Assembly: GCA_003242685.1 (NCBI GenBank)
Contig: QGVD01000020.1
Span: forward strand, 1 to 48,969
Length of the DNA: 48,969 bases
DNA from: Pseudomonadota bacterium
Lineage (GTDB): Bacteria > Pseudomonadota > Gammaproteobacteria > Steroidobacterales > Steroidobacteraceae
Direction: 5' to 3'
The notes under the pieces are model-generated. The model was not told the origin of the DNA, made no database searches, and worked only from the letters and a program-made list of their open reading frames with translations. Both the position numbers and the translations under genes were made by a program. Below, piece by piece: positions 1 to 7,885 of the stretch; the stretch's first letter is position 1, and the number at the start of each line of letters is the position of its first letter.

Positions 1-339
1 GTTTAAGCGTGATCTCCGTACTCCAAATACTGATCGAGGTTGATCCCTGCCAGAGACTCCCAAGCGGCTCGCTAATGATGGATCCAAAGGCAACCAACCG
101 CCGAATAGCATCGAACGCTTGCGCGATCCCGCAAAAACCGCTGGCAATGTAGCGATCTCATCCGTCGACATCCCTTTTCTTTTGCATTGCCTCCAGCGTC
201 TCTTCCCCACGCAGTCTTCAGAGTATGAAGACGAACTCGATTCAGGCGACAGGGAATGCATTACGTTTCGCCGTATTGCCTCTTCCGCGACCCACACGTA
301 ACCGCCGCGGATCGCTCTCGTAAGCAGAACGCAATCGTC
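1..339. other. Window edge without a supported gene
   Basis: This stretch is visibly less GC-rich than the rest of the window. Several short open frames exist on both strands (one of 60 residues at 119-301), but none has a recognisable motif or a good ribosome binding site. It may be the remnant of a mobile or foreign segment next to the helicase gene; nothing proves this. Confidence 0.4.
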
Positions 340-3300
340 CTAGTCAGTAAGGCGGGAATAGTCTCCGGCCCAGCAGAGCGTGTTGACCAGGGCCACCTGA
401 TTGACGACTCCGCACTTCACGTTCAGCAGACTGGGACTCGCGATGAGTAGCGACAGACATCTCGCCCTCGATACCGCCACATTCAGCCGATTCCTGCTGA
501 ACAGAAACTCCATATTCCTCGGCATCTCCTCCTGCCCCGAGGTGGTCATCGAGATCAGCACCACCGCCGCCTCCTGGCCCTGGAACTTGTCCACCGTGCC
601 GACCCTCGCGCCCTCGGGGAGGGTCGCGCGCAGCAGGTTCACCTGCAGGTTGTAGGGCGCGACGACGAGGATGTCCTCGGGCGTGATCGGCCGCTGCACA
701 CCCTTGCGGTCGATCCACTGGTGCCGCAGGAGATCGTCGTAGATTTCGCGGATGAGTCGTGCTTCCGGTTCACTCTTCTGGGAGCAGCCCTCGTGAGGCA
801 CTTCGCAGAACACGAGGCCGGTCGGCCGCAGGGCGGGATGTGCACCGTCGGCGAGCACGAGCCGCTGCCGCGCAGCATCGGGCACGGCTCTGAGCCGCCC
901 TTCGTAGACGGCCTCGGAGATGAACCCGCACACGTCGGGGTGCATGCGCCAGGTGTGGGGCAGAAAGATGCCGCGCTCGGGCGCGACGGTCGCGCGCCCA
1001 TCGAGCAGGTAGTCGAGGGTGGACTCGCCTGAGCGGCCCGGATGCACGCCCTGGATGGGCTGTCCGAGCTGCATCTGGTCGCCGAGCAGCACGATGTTCC
1101 GCGCGCACGTGCCCATCGCGACGAGGTGGCCGAGGGAGACCTGCCCGGCCTCGTCGACGAAGAGGTAGTCGAAGGCCTGGTCGGCGGCCTCATTCGCGAA
1201 GAGCCATGCAGTTCCCGCGACGAGCTGGTTGTCTTCGGCGAGCGCATCTTCGGTGCTCTCGACGTCTGCGATGAAGTTGCCGTTGAGGTACGTATCGGGC
1301 TCGCTGCGGTTGCACTTCTTGGCGCCGTGGATGGTGAGCTTTGCCTCGCCGATCAGTTCGTCTACGGCCTTGAGCAAGTTGTTGATGGCCTTGTGGCTGT
1401 TGGAGGAGACGGCTACGCGCTTGCCCTCGCGCAGGAGCTCGAGGATCACGCGCGATCCGGTGTACGTCTTGCCCGCACCGGGCGGACCCTGAATGAAGAG
1501 GTAGCTGTCGTCGAGCCGTGAGATGGCATCGACGATGGCCTCGAGTGGCGCATCTTCGCCCGGCACGATCGGCTCGCCCGGCGAGCGGCCGCGCAGGCGC
1601 GGCAGGTCCTTCTCCAGGAGGCGCGTGAGCGCGAGGTAGCGGCGTGCGCCGCCTGGCGACGTGGCGCTCACCGACGTATCTGCACCGGCGGCGCCGTCTG
1701 CATCGTTCGGAGCTCCGCCGCCGCCTTCCACCACGCTCTCGGCATAGCGCAGCACGGCCTGCCGCAGGACGGTGTTCTCTACAGGCTTGCCTGCGCTGAT
1801 GCAGAGAACCTGCGGAATCGGATCCTGCTTGTCGGAAACGCGTAAGGAAACGCGGCGGCGGTCCTCGTCGATCTCCTCGATGGTCACTTCCTGGAGGGTG
1901 TCGAGTCGCACGCAGCGCGCACCCTTGGTGAGCTTGAAGTCCTGCTCGGGGTACTCGAAGACGTACAGGCTGCTGCGCGCCCGCGGATTCGTCCTCGGCA
2001 GCTGCTCGATCAGGCGCAGGCCGGCAATGGCTTCGGTGTCGTCGAGCAGCTCTTCGAGCGCGGCATCCTGGCGGTTGAAGATGGCCCACCACTGCGGCTT
2101 GTCGCAGCGCCGGTGGAAGTCGAGGAGCTGTGCGGTGAGCTCGCGGGCGTGGCAGCGCGCATTCCATTCGGAGCGGTCGGCGGGCAGGCTCTCGTAGAGG
2201 CGCGCACGCACGGTCTCGAGCCGCCTGCGCTCTTCCTCGCGCTTGCGCGCGTGCTCCTCGGCTTTGGCCTCGGCCTTGGGATCCGGTTTCGCGTCGCGCT
2301 TCGCCGCGGCGTCGCCGTTCTCCTCTTCCGCTGTCGTCTCGTGGCTGTACCACGGCAGATCCTTCGGCCGCTGCTCGAGTAGCCAGTGATGGAGCTGCGC
2401 GAGGGAGCGGCAGTCGTCCTCGTTGTAGTCCTCGATCTGCTGCAGGAGCGCATCGTCCTGCGTCTGCAGCCAGCGCTCGTAGTACACGACGCTCGCGCTC
2501 GCCGTCTTCACCTCGCCCTCGCGAGGCGGGCGGTAGAGCTTCTCGACCTCTTTCAGCGAGTACGATGACCGGGAAATCCGGAATGCCTCGCGCACGACTC
2601 GATAGAGATCGACGAGCTTTTCCTTCCGCAGCAGGTCGTCCATCTCTTCTTCGCGCGTGGCGTGAAGGGAGGCGAGGCGCTGGATGGCGCTGCGCTCGTA
2701 CGCGGCGTAGTGATAGACGTGCGCGTTCGGGTACTGTTCGAGGCGCGCCGTGAGCCAGTCCATGAACGCTTCGAACGCGCGGCGCTCCTCGTCGCGGTCG
2801 TGTGCCCAGAACGCCCTGAAGACGAACTTTCCGTCCTCGTCGCGGTACACGCAGCCGAAGAGATATTCCAGTCCGCCTTCGTAGAGCGGATCGCCTTCCA
2901 TGTCGAAGTAGACGTCGCCTTCATCGGGCGGCGGCAGGCGCTTCAGGCCCCGCGCTTCGCCGTCGGGCCAGAGGATGGGCTCGAAGAGCACGGCGGGCGC
3001 GGCGCCGCCGTTCTCGGCTCCGTTCTTCTCGCGCCCGCGCACCTGAATGGCCGCCTGCGCGCGGAGCCTGGCGAAGGTTTCGGGATGGAGCTTCGGGATC
3101 CTCGTCTCCGGCGGCGCGCTCGCGAGCTCGCGCACGGTGCGGATACCCGCGGCGTTGAGCTTTCTGATCTGATCGCCGCGGATGCCGGCGACGAGACACA
3201 GGTGATCGTCGCGCTCGCGCTGCGCTTCGCAGTGGTCGCGCCAGTGACAGATCTCGCAGTGCTCGCAGCGGTTCGGGTACGTTGCGGCGCCGTTTCCGCC

Positions 3301-3900
3301 GCGGCGGATCGCGTCGTCGAAGCGCTGCGCGAGCCTGCGGAAGTAGCGCGAGTAGTCGGCGCAGCGGTAGGAGTGCTCCTCGTAGGTGCCGAGCACGACG
3401 TGCATGTATTGCGGCTCGGTGCCCTGCACCTTCGCGACGAGCTCGCTGTAGAAGGCGAGCTGCAGGACGAACGCCGCGCGCGGGCTGCGCGCGAGCTTGG
3501 TGTCGAGGACTTCGTAGCTCCACGGCCAGAGCTTCGAGGGCCGATCCACGCGGCGGAGGAAATCGGCGCGGCCGAGGCGGTCATCGACGAGCAGAGTCGC
3601 CTGGTGGATGAGGCTCACGCCTTTCGCCATCGCTTCGAGCGTGGCGGCGGCCTGCTCCTCGATGTCGCGCGCGTGCTGCTCGATGCGTACCAGGTCCGGG
3701 TGCGCGGCACGCGCACGCTCGAGGTAGCGCCGCTCGAACTCGCGGCCCTTGTGGGCAATGAGCTCGGCGTGCTCGTCGGGCGCGGCGCGCTCGAGGGGCT
3801 GGTGCAGCGCGGCCAGCTCGAGCTGCGTCAGGTGCTCGCATTCGTGGAATCCGACGATGTCGGATGCGGAAACGAGCAGACGCCCCCGATGAACCTGCAA
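340..3900 (-). CDS. TM0106-type RecB-like nuclease fused to a UvrD/Dna2-like helicase
   Basis: About 1186 residues with three parts. The N-terminal part is RecB-like: a LDTK motif near residue 131 and a cysteine cluster (C-x2-C-x2-C-x5-C) near 209-223. A middle RNase H-like exonuclease domain begins at VYFDMEGDP (about 329). A C-terminal superfamily 1 helicase carries Walker A GPPGAGKT (about 803), DEAG in place of DEAD/DEAH (about 914), VDKFQGQE (about 1096) and NVAVSRAR (about 1140). It probably processes DNA or RNA-DNA structures in repair or defence; the substrate is unknown. The frame is open to a TTG at 3942, but the TTG at 3900 has GGAGGG four bases upstream and begins just before the family's usual LSASD-like start, so it is preferred. 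No partner gene is visible, so it looks monocistronic. Confidence 0.85.
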   Translation of the reverse strand: MQVHRGRLLVSASDIVGFHECEHLTQLELAALHQPLERAAPDEHAELIAHKGREFERRYLERARAAHPDLVRIEQHARDIEEQAAATLEAMAKGVSLIHQATLLVDDRLGRADFLRRVDRPSKLWPWSYEVLDTKLARSPRAAFVLQLAFYSELVAKVQGTEPQYMHVVLGTYEEHSYRCADYSRYFRRLAQRFDDAIRRGGNGAATYPNRCEHCEICHWRDHCEAQRERDDHLCLVAGIRGDQIRKLNAAGIRTVRELASAPPETRIPKLHPETFARLRAQAAIQVRGREKNGAENGGAAPAVLFEPILWPDGEARGLKRLPPPDEGDVYFDMEGDPLYEGGLEYLFGCVYRDEDGKFVFRAFWAHDRDEERRAFEAFMDWLTARLEQYPNAHVYHYAAYERSAIQRLASLHATREEEMDDLLRKEKLVDLYRVVREAFRISRSSYSLKEVEKLYRPPREGEVKTASASVVYYERWLQTQDDALLQQIEDYNEDDCRSLAQLHHWLLEQRPKDLPWYSHETTAEEENGDAAAKRDAKPDPKAEAKAEEHARKREEERRRLETVRARLYESLPADRSEWNARCHARELTAQLLDFHRRCDKPQWWAIFNRQDAALEELLDDTEAIAGLRLIEQLPRTNPRARSSLYVFEYPEQDFKLTKGARCVRLDTLQEVTIEEIDEDRRRVSLRVSDKQDPIPQVLCISAGKPVENTVLRQAVLRYAESVVEGGGGAPNDADGAAGADTSVSATSPGGARRYLALTRLLEKDLPRLRGRSPGEPIVPGEDAPLEAIVDAISRLDDSYLFIQGPPGAGKTYTGSRVILELLREGKRVAVSSNSHKAINNLLKAVDELIGEAKLTIHGAKKCNRSEPDTYLNGNFIADVESTEDALAEDNQLVAGTAWLFANEAADQAFDYLFVDEAGQVSLGHLVAMGTCARNIVLLGDQMQLGQPIQGVHPGRSGESTLDYLLDGRATVAPERGIFLPHTWRMHPDVCGFISEAVYEGRLRAVPDAARQRLVLADGAHPALRPTGLVFCEVPHEGCSQKSEPEARLIREIYDDLLRHQWIDRKGVQRPITPEDILVVAPYNLQVNLLRATLPEGARVGTVDKFQGQEAAVVLISMTTSGQEEMPRNMEFLFSRNRLNVAVSRARCLSLLIASPSLLNVKCGVVNQVALVNTLCWAGDYSRLTD

Positions 3901-4135
3901 GTGACCCTCCCTGCTGGTCGGCGCCCGGGCTGTATTAATCAAGGTGTCCCGGACGGTGCGGCCCGGATTCTATTGCACGCGGTTCGAGGCTTGACAAGGA
4001 CGGCGTCACAGAAGGCCGCCGGCGCGCTCTGGCGCGCCGCACTCGCCGTCTGTACTCTTTGCGCCCTTTCACACCGCGCGGGTACCGATCCGGCCTGGGG
4101 CTGTGACGGGGCACGCCGGTTGCTGTGCCCCCATC

Positions 4136-4555
4136 ATGAGCGCAACGCACGAATCGACGACTCTCACCGTCCGCATCGACCGTCCCCCGCGGGACGTCTT
4201 CAACTACGTCCGCAATCCCGAGAATCTGCCCCGCTGGGCGACGTCCTTCTGTCGCTCCGCGCACCGGCTCGCGGGCGAGTGGATGATCGACACGGTCTCG
4301 GGCCCCGCGATGATCCGCTTCCTCTCGGACAATCCGCTCGGCGTGCTCGATCACCTCCTGCGCACGGCTTCGGGCGAGGAGATCTACGTGCCGATGCGCG
4401 TGATCGCGAACGGCTCGGGGAGCGAGGTGATCTTCACGCTTTTCCGCCTGCCCGGAACGTCGGATGAGAAGTTCGCGGCCGACGCCGAGATGGTCCGTAA
4501 GGATCTGCAGAATCTGAAGGCGGAGCTCGAGCGGGCCGAGTCGTCGGCCGCGTAG
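4136..4555 (+). CDS. SRPBCC (START-like) domain protein
   Basis: A 139-residue cytoplasmic protein with the opening of the polyketide-cyclase/SRPBCC fold: a beta strand followed by RPPRDVFNYVRNPENLPRW, the usual helix-grip start, and a C-terminal amphipathic helix (about residues 108-135). Such proteins bind hydrophobic ligands or act as small lyases or cyclases; no substrate can be named. The ATG at 4136 is chosen over a GTG at 4103 because the extra 11 residues are not family-like. The gene sits alone between the divergent helicase and the stress-protein pair. Confidence 0.7.
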   Translation: MSATHESTTLTVRIDRPPRDVFNYVRNPENLPRWATSFCRSAHRLAGEWMIDTVSGPAMIRFLSDNPLGVLDHLLRTASGEEIYVPMRVIANGSGSEVIFTLFRLPGTSDEKFAADAEMVRKDLQNLKAELERAESSAA

Positions 4556-4667
4556 CAACGCCTGGCAGACGGCGGGGGCGGTGTGCGGCTCGCGCGGATT
4601 GTGAGCGCGCACCTTCGGTGGCAGACTGCCGCCAGTTTCTTGCAGCGCTTCCGGGCACGGAACTCTC

Positions 4668-5573
4668 ATGGCGACTCAGCGGCGCGCTGCGCTCGGCGCA
4701 GTGCTCGTTCCCACCGATTTTTCGAGCGGTGCGCGCTACGCCGCGGAGCGGGCCGCGCTGCTGCCGCTTTCCGCGGGCGGGAAGATCCACCTGGTGCACG
4801 TGCTGGCGCGCGAGCATTCGCGCGTGAGCGGCATCAGGGAGGAAGCGCAGCGTCTTCTGGAGAAGACCGCCGCGCTCGTCACGCGGCGTGCGCTCACCCA
4901 CGGCGCAGCCGCGCCCGAGGTCGTCGCGGAGCTCCTCACCGGGGAGCCTCACGTCGAGATCATCCGCCGTGCGCGTGCGGTCGACGCGGACCTCGTCGTC
5001 ATCGGACGCAAGGGCGCCGGCGCGAGACTGACGAAGGTCATCGGCACGACGGCCGCACGCGTGGTGCGCATGGGCGACCTGCCGGTGCTGGTGGTCTGCC
5101 GGCGCGCGACCGCTCCATACCGGCGCCCGCTCGTCGGCATGGCTCTCGACGAGTCCGCGCGGCGCGTCCTGCGTCTCGTGCGCGCGGTATGCGCTCCCGA
5201 TGTCGGCACGGTGCACGCCGTGCACGCCTATCGCGTGCCGTTTCAGGGTTTCGTGCCGGCGGGTACCGAGGACAGTCCCACCGGGTTCCACCGTGAGCTG
5301 AAGGCGGAAGCGGCCGCGCGGTTCGAGAAGCTCATCGAGACGATCGCTCCCGGCGACGTGCGATTGAAGCCCCTCCTGCGTCAGGGCGACCCGCGCCTCG
5401 TGATCCTCGACGAAGCCGAGCGTCTGCGCGCCGACCTCGTCGCGCTCGGCACGCACGGCCGCTCCGGGCTCGCGCATGCGCTGCTCGGGAGCGTCGCAGA
5501 GAGCGTGATCATGGCCGCGCGCTGCGACGTGCTGGTGGCGCGTCCCGTGCGCTTCACCTTCGAGCTACCCTGA
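4668..5573 (+). CDS. Tandem-domain universal stress protein (UspA family)
   Basis: 301 residues formed by two Usp domains (about 1-145 and 148-301). Each keeps the nucleotide-binding motif G-x2-G-x9-G(S/T): GRKG...GT in the first half and GTHG...GS in the second, so both halves probably bind ATP. UspA proteins are cytosolic, are induced on growth arrest, oxygen limitation or oxidative stress, and have no known enzymatic reaction here. The ATG at 4668 follows the previous gene by about 110 bases. A second, single-domain Usp gene begins 16 bases after its stop, so the two are probably cotranscribed. Confidence 0.88.
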   Translation: MATQRRAALGAVLVPTDFSSGARYAAERAALLPLSAGGKIHLVHVLAREHSRVSGIREEAQRLLEKTAALVTRRALTHGAAAPEVVAELLTGEPHVEIIRRARAVDADLVVIGRKGAGARLTKVIGTTAARVVRMGDLPVLVVCRRATAPYRRPLVGMALDESARRVLRLVRAVCAPDVGTVHAVHAYRVPFQGFVPAGTEDSPTGFHRELKAEAAARFEKLIETIAPGDVRLKPLLRQGDPRLVILDEAERLRADLVALGTHGRSGLAHALLGSVAESVIMAARCDVLVARPVRFTFELP

Positions 5574-5589
5574 GAGAAGGCGAAACAGA

Positions 5590-6012
5590 ATGGCGGCAAG
5601 CAAGATCCTGGTACCCGTGGACGGCTCACCCAACTCGATCCGCGCGCTCGAGTACGCCGCGAAGCGCTGCGCGGACTCGAAGGGAGCGTGGATCCTCGCG
5701 CTCAACGTGCAGACGCCGATGCCCGCGAGCCGCTTCGTCACGCGCGAGATGATCCGGGATCACTACGCGCGCATGTCCGAGGCGGCGTTCAAGCCCGTGA
5801 ACGCGCTGAAGAAGAAGCTCGGCATCGACATCGACTGCTACATGCGCGTCGGCGAGCCCGCTTCCACCATCGTCGACTTCGCGAAGCGCACGCGCTGCAC
5901 CGAGATCGTCATGGGCACGCGCGGCCTCGGCCGCGTGTCGGGGCTCGTGATGGGCTCGGTCGCGATGAAGGTCGTGCACCTCTCCCCCATCCCCGTCACG
6001 CTGGTGAAGTAG
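5590..6012 (+). CDS. Universal stress protein (UspA family)
   Basis: A 140-residue single-domain Usp with the N-terminal ILVPVDGSPNS strand-loop and the ATP-binding motif GTRG-x9-GS near residues 109-123. It ends shortly after the last beta strand (PVTLVK), as expected for the family. It lies 16 bases behind the tandem Usp gene with GAGAAGG upstream of the ATG, so the pair forms a small stress operon. No promoter or regulator site stands out. Confidence 0.9.
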   Translation: MAASKILVPVDGSPNSIRALEYAAKRCADSKGAWILALNVQTPMPASRFVTREMIRDHYARMSEAAFKPVNALKKKLGIDIDCYMRVGEPASTIVDFAKRTRCTEIVMGTRGLGRVSGLVMGSVAMKVVHLSPIPVTLVK

Positions 6013-6017
6013 CGCGC

Positions 6018-6686
6018 TCACTCCTCCGTCCGCTGCGGCGCGGCGCGCACGCGAGGCGGTGCGACGGCGAGCAGCACCTCCTCAGGTCGCTCGGTCGTCG
6101 TGAACACAAAGCCCGCTTCGTTCGACTGGCGCCGCACCCACACGTAGCCCGGTTCCGTTGCGCGGATGTCGTAACGGAACTCCTGAGGCGGCGAGCCCAG
6201 CGCGCCCGTGATCGTCGCGGGCCGATCGAAGTAGATGAGCATCAGCGGCTCGCGCGTCCGGGCATCCAGCCACTCCACCGTGCCGATCTGCTCGATGCCG
6301 TCCGCCTCGAGTATCTGAGGCGTGAGGCGCGCGAAGCGCGCTTCGGCCGGTGTGATCGAAAGCTGCCTGTAAGTGAACGCCGTCGGTTCGAGCGAGCGCA
6401 GCAGACCCGGGTGGCCGCGATTGAGATCGAGCGTGAAGCTGTAGTCCTCCGCGAGCTCCGGCCGCGCGTAGTCGGGCACGTTCGACGACCCGTAGAGATC
6501 CCCGCTCACATACGGGAACCACAGCCGGAACGCATTGCGCGGCAGTGGCTCGCGCTCGCTCGCGAAGTCCTCCGTGACGAACACGACGCGCGAGTGGATC
6601 ACCCAGTCGCGCCGCGGCTCGGGCTCCGAGCGGCCGCAGGCCGAGAGCAGCATCGCGAGCGCCACCACACTCGCCAGACGTGTCAC
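6018..6686 (-). CDS. Predicted outer-membrane or periplasmic lipoprotein, function unknown
   Basis: 222 residues from the GTG at 6686. The start is decided by GGAGGGG upstream and by the signal peptide that follows: MTRLASVVALAMLLSAC, with lipobox LSAC and the modified cysteine at residue 17. The mature part is soluble, with no recognised domain. The GTG overlaps the stop of the upstream lipoprotein gene by four bases (GTGA), so translation is coupled. The two lipoproteins probably work together in the envelope; no substrate is suggested. Confidence 0.7.
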   Translation of the reverse strand: MTRLASVVALAMLLSACGRSEPEPRRDWVIHSRVVFVTEDFASEREPLPRNAFRLWFPYVSGDLYGSSNVPDYARPELAEDYSFTLDLNRGHPGLLRSLEPTAFTYRQLSITPAEARFARLTPQILEADGIEQIGTVEWLDARTREPLMLIYFDRPATITGALGSPPQEFRYDIRATEPGYVWVRRQSNEAGFVFTTTERPEEVLLAVAPPRVRAAPQRTEE

Positions 6687-7432
6687 CGCGGCCCCTCCAT
6701 GATCGGCGCACCGAAGCGCGTGAAGCCCTCGCACTCGGGCGGCGCCTCACGCAGATTCGGCGGCAACCGGATCGGCGCGGTGAGAAGCTCCGGCAGGCGT
6801 CGCTCGAGATCCTCAAGGTACCCCGCCGCGTGGCGCGAAACGAGCGTGACACTTGCAATCGCATCGTCACGCAGCGCCTGCGCGTCGGCGGCGGACATCG
6901 TCAGTTCCACCTGCGTCGTGCGCCAGGTGTCGGTCCAGCCCTCCGGCGGCGGATCGCGCGGTGGACCTTTCTGTGCAGCGAGCGCCGCCATCGCATGCAG
7001 ACCGCAGCGCTGGCGCGCGAGCTGCTTCTCCATCGGCACCCCGCCTCGGGCGCTCAGTGTCACCTGGAATCCCGTTCCTGCGAATCCTGCCTGACCCGGC
7101 GGATGAAGATGCGTCGTGAGCCACGCCGGCCGGTGCCGTTCGACGAAGCTCGCAAGGTCCGGCAGCGTCATGTGCCGCGAAAAGTGCAGCACGACGTTCA
7201 CGCCCGTCCGCGGCTCCTCGCGCGCCAGGCGTGCGAGCTCTTCGGACGCCCGTGCAGGTTCGACTGGAGTCGGCGCCGCCGCATCCGGCTTCTCTCTCGT
7301 ATCCGGCTGCGCAGCCACGTTTCCCTCCGCCGCGCATCCGACCGCGACGGCAGCCGCCAGCAGTGCCACAGCGGCGCGCGGCACGCGGTGCCGCCACTGA
7401 ACGGACGAATGTCGACTCGAACCCCACGCCAT
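6683..7432 (-). CDS. Predicted lipoprotein, first gene of a two-gene operon
   Basis: 249 residues from the ATG at 7432, which has GAGGTG just upstream. The frame stays open to 7678, but the upstream extension is low-complexity and not signal-like. After a basic start (MAWGSSRH...) comes a hydrophobic stretch ending AVAVGC, a plausible lipobox with the cysteine near residue 33. A proline/alanine linker and an unrecognised soluble domain follow. A 22-base dyad at 7479-7500 lies 47 bases upstream of the start and may be its operator. Confidence 0.68.
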   Translation of the reverse strand: MAWGSSRHSSVQWRHRVPRAAVALLAAAVAVGCAAEGNVAAQPDTREKPDAAAPTPVEPARASEELARLAREEPRTGVNVVLHFSRHMTLPDLASFVERHRPAWLTTHLHPPGQAGFAGTGFQVTLSARGGVPMEKQLARQRCGLHAMAALAAQKGPPRDPPPEGWTDTWRTTQVELTMSAADAQALRDDAIASVTLVSRHAAGYLEDLERRLPELLTAPIRLPPNLREAPPECEGFTRFGAPIMEGPR

Positions 7433-7478
7433 GATGCACCTCAGCCCGAAGGGGACGCGTTGCGGGTGTGCCCGGGGA

Positions 7479-7500
7479 GATTGTCCGCTCGCGGACAATC
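7479..7500. promoter_or_regulatory. Perfect dyad GATTGTCCGC-TC-GCGGACAATC
   Basis: Two 10-base arms with a two-base spacer. The half-site TGTCCGC/GCGGACA is the one repeated upstream of the sigma-54 promoter at 34024. The dyad lies 47 bases from the lipoprotein start and 386 bases from the receptor start. It is likely bound by a dimeric regulator. No good -24/-12 element was found on either side here. Confidence 0.55.
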
Positions 7501-7786
7501 GATGTGAATTCGTCCACCAGGGTGACAATCCCGCCGGAGAGGTCCTGCGCACGCGGCCGTGCGTCCCGGGTCGGCATCCGCACGAGGTTCTGGAGATCGT
7601 CGCGCCCGCCCCCGGGGCGTTCTTCGGGCCGCATCCGCGAGGCTGTGGCCCTTCGTTTTCTTCCGCGACCATTGTCACAGTCCACGATCGAACCCGGACC
7701 GCAAAGGATCTGTGACCGGAAGTAAATGATCCGGGGGTTTCCGTTCCGCTATATTCGGCTTCGCGCCTGCACAGGCGTTGTTGTGG

Positions 7787-7805
7787 AATTGAGACAACTT
7801 CCTTC
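7787..7805 (+). promoter_or_regulatory. Weak copy of the AATT-N6-ACTATTTTC box
   Basis: AATTGAGACA then ACTTCCTTC. The first 13 positions match the copy at 20431-20449 except one, in the same register and orientation, but the TATTTT half is not conserved. It ends 80 bases before the receptor ATG, a distance also seen in the island. Confidence 0.3.
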
Positions 7806-7885
7806 CAGCTTCCAATTCTCGGTCAGATCCTGATCCACCGACGATTTGGACTTTCCGCAATTACCCAATCAGGAGAGGGGGCTTG

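Larger units (their letters stand above)
7433..7885. other. Intergenic regulatory region between lipoprotein operon and TonB receptor
   Basis: About 450 bases without a convincing gene. It holds a 22-base dyad (7479-7500), a TATATT -10-like hexamer at 7750-7755 followed at 7764-7777 by a perfect 14-base palindrome (CGCCTG-CA-CAGGCG), a possible weak copy of the catabolic-island box (7787-7805) and AGGAGAGG ahead of the receptor start. No clear -35 is seen. Confidence 0.55.

Noticed and set aside
119..450. Two short plus-strand open frames at the left edge
   Set aside because: No ribosome binding site, no domain; they extend into the helicase gene's 3' end.
2662..4467. 601-residue open frame on the plus strand over the helicase gene
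   Set aside because: Antisense to the conserved nuclease domains, no motif, and runs into the SRPBCC gene in a wrong frame.
7590..7606. Possible -24/-12 element TGGAGAT-N4-GCGCC near the dyad at 7479
   Set aside because: Only GG and GC match; the rest of the consensus is absent.
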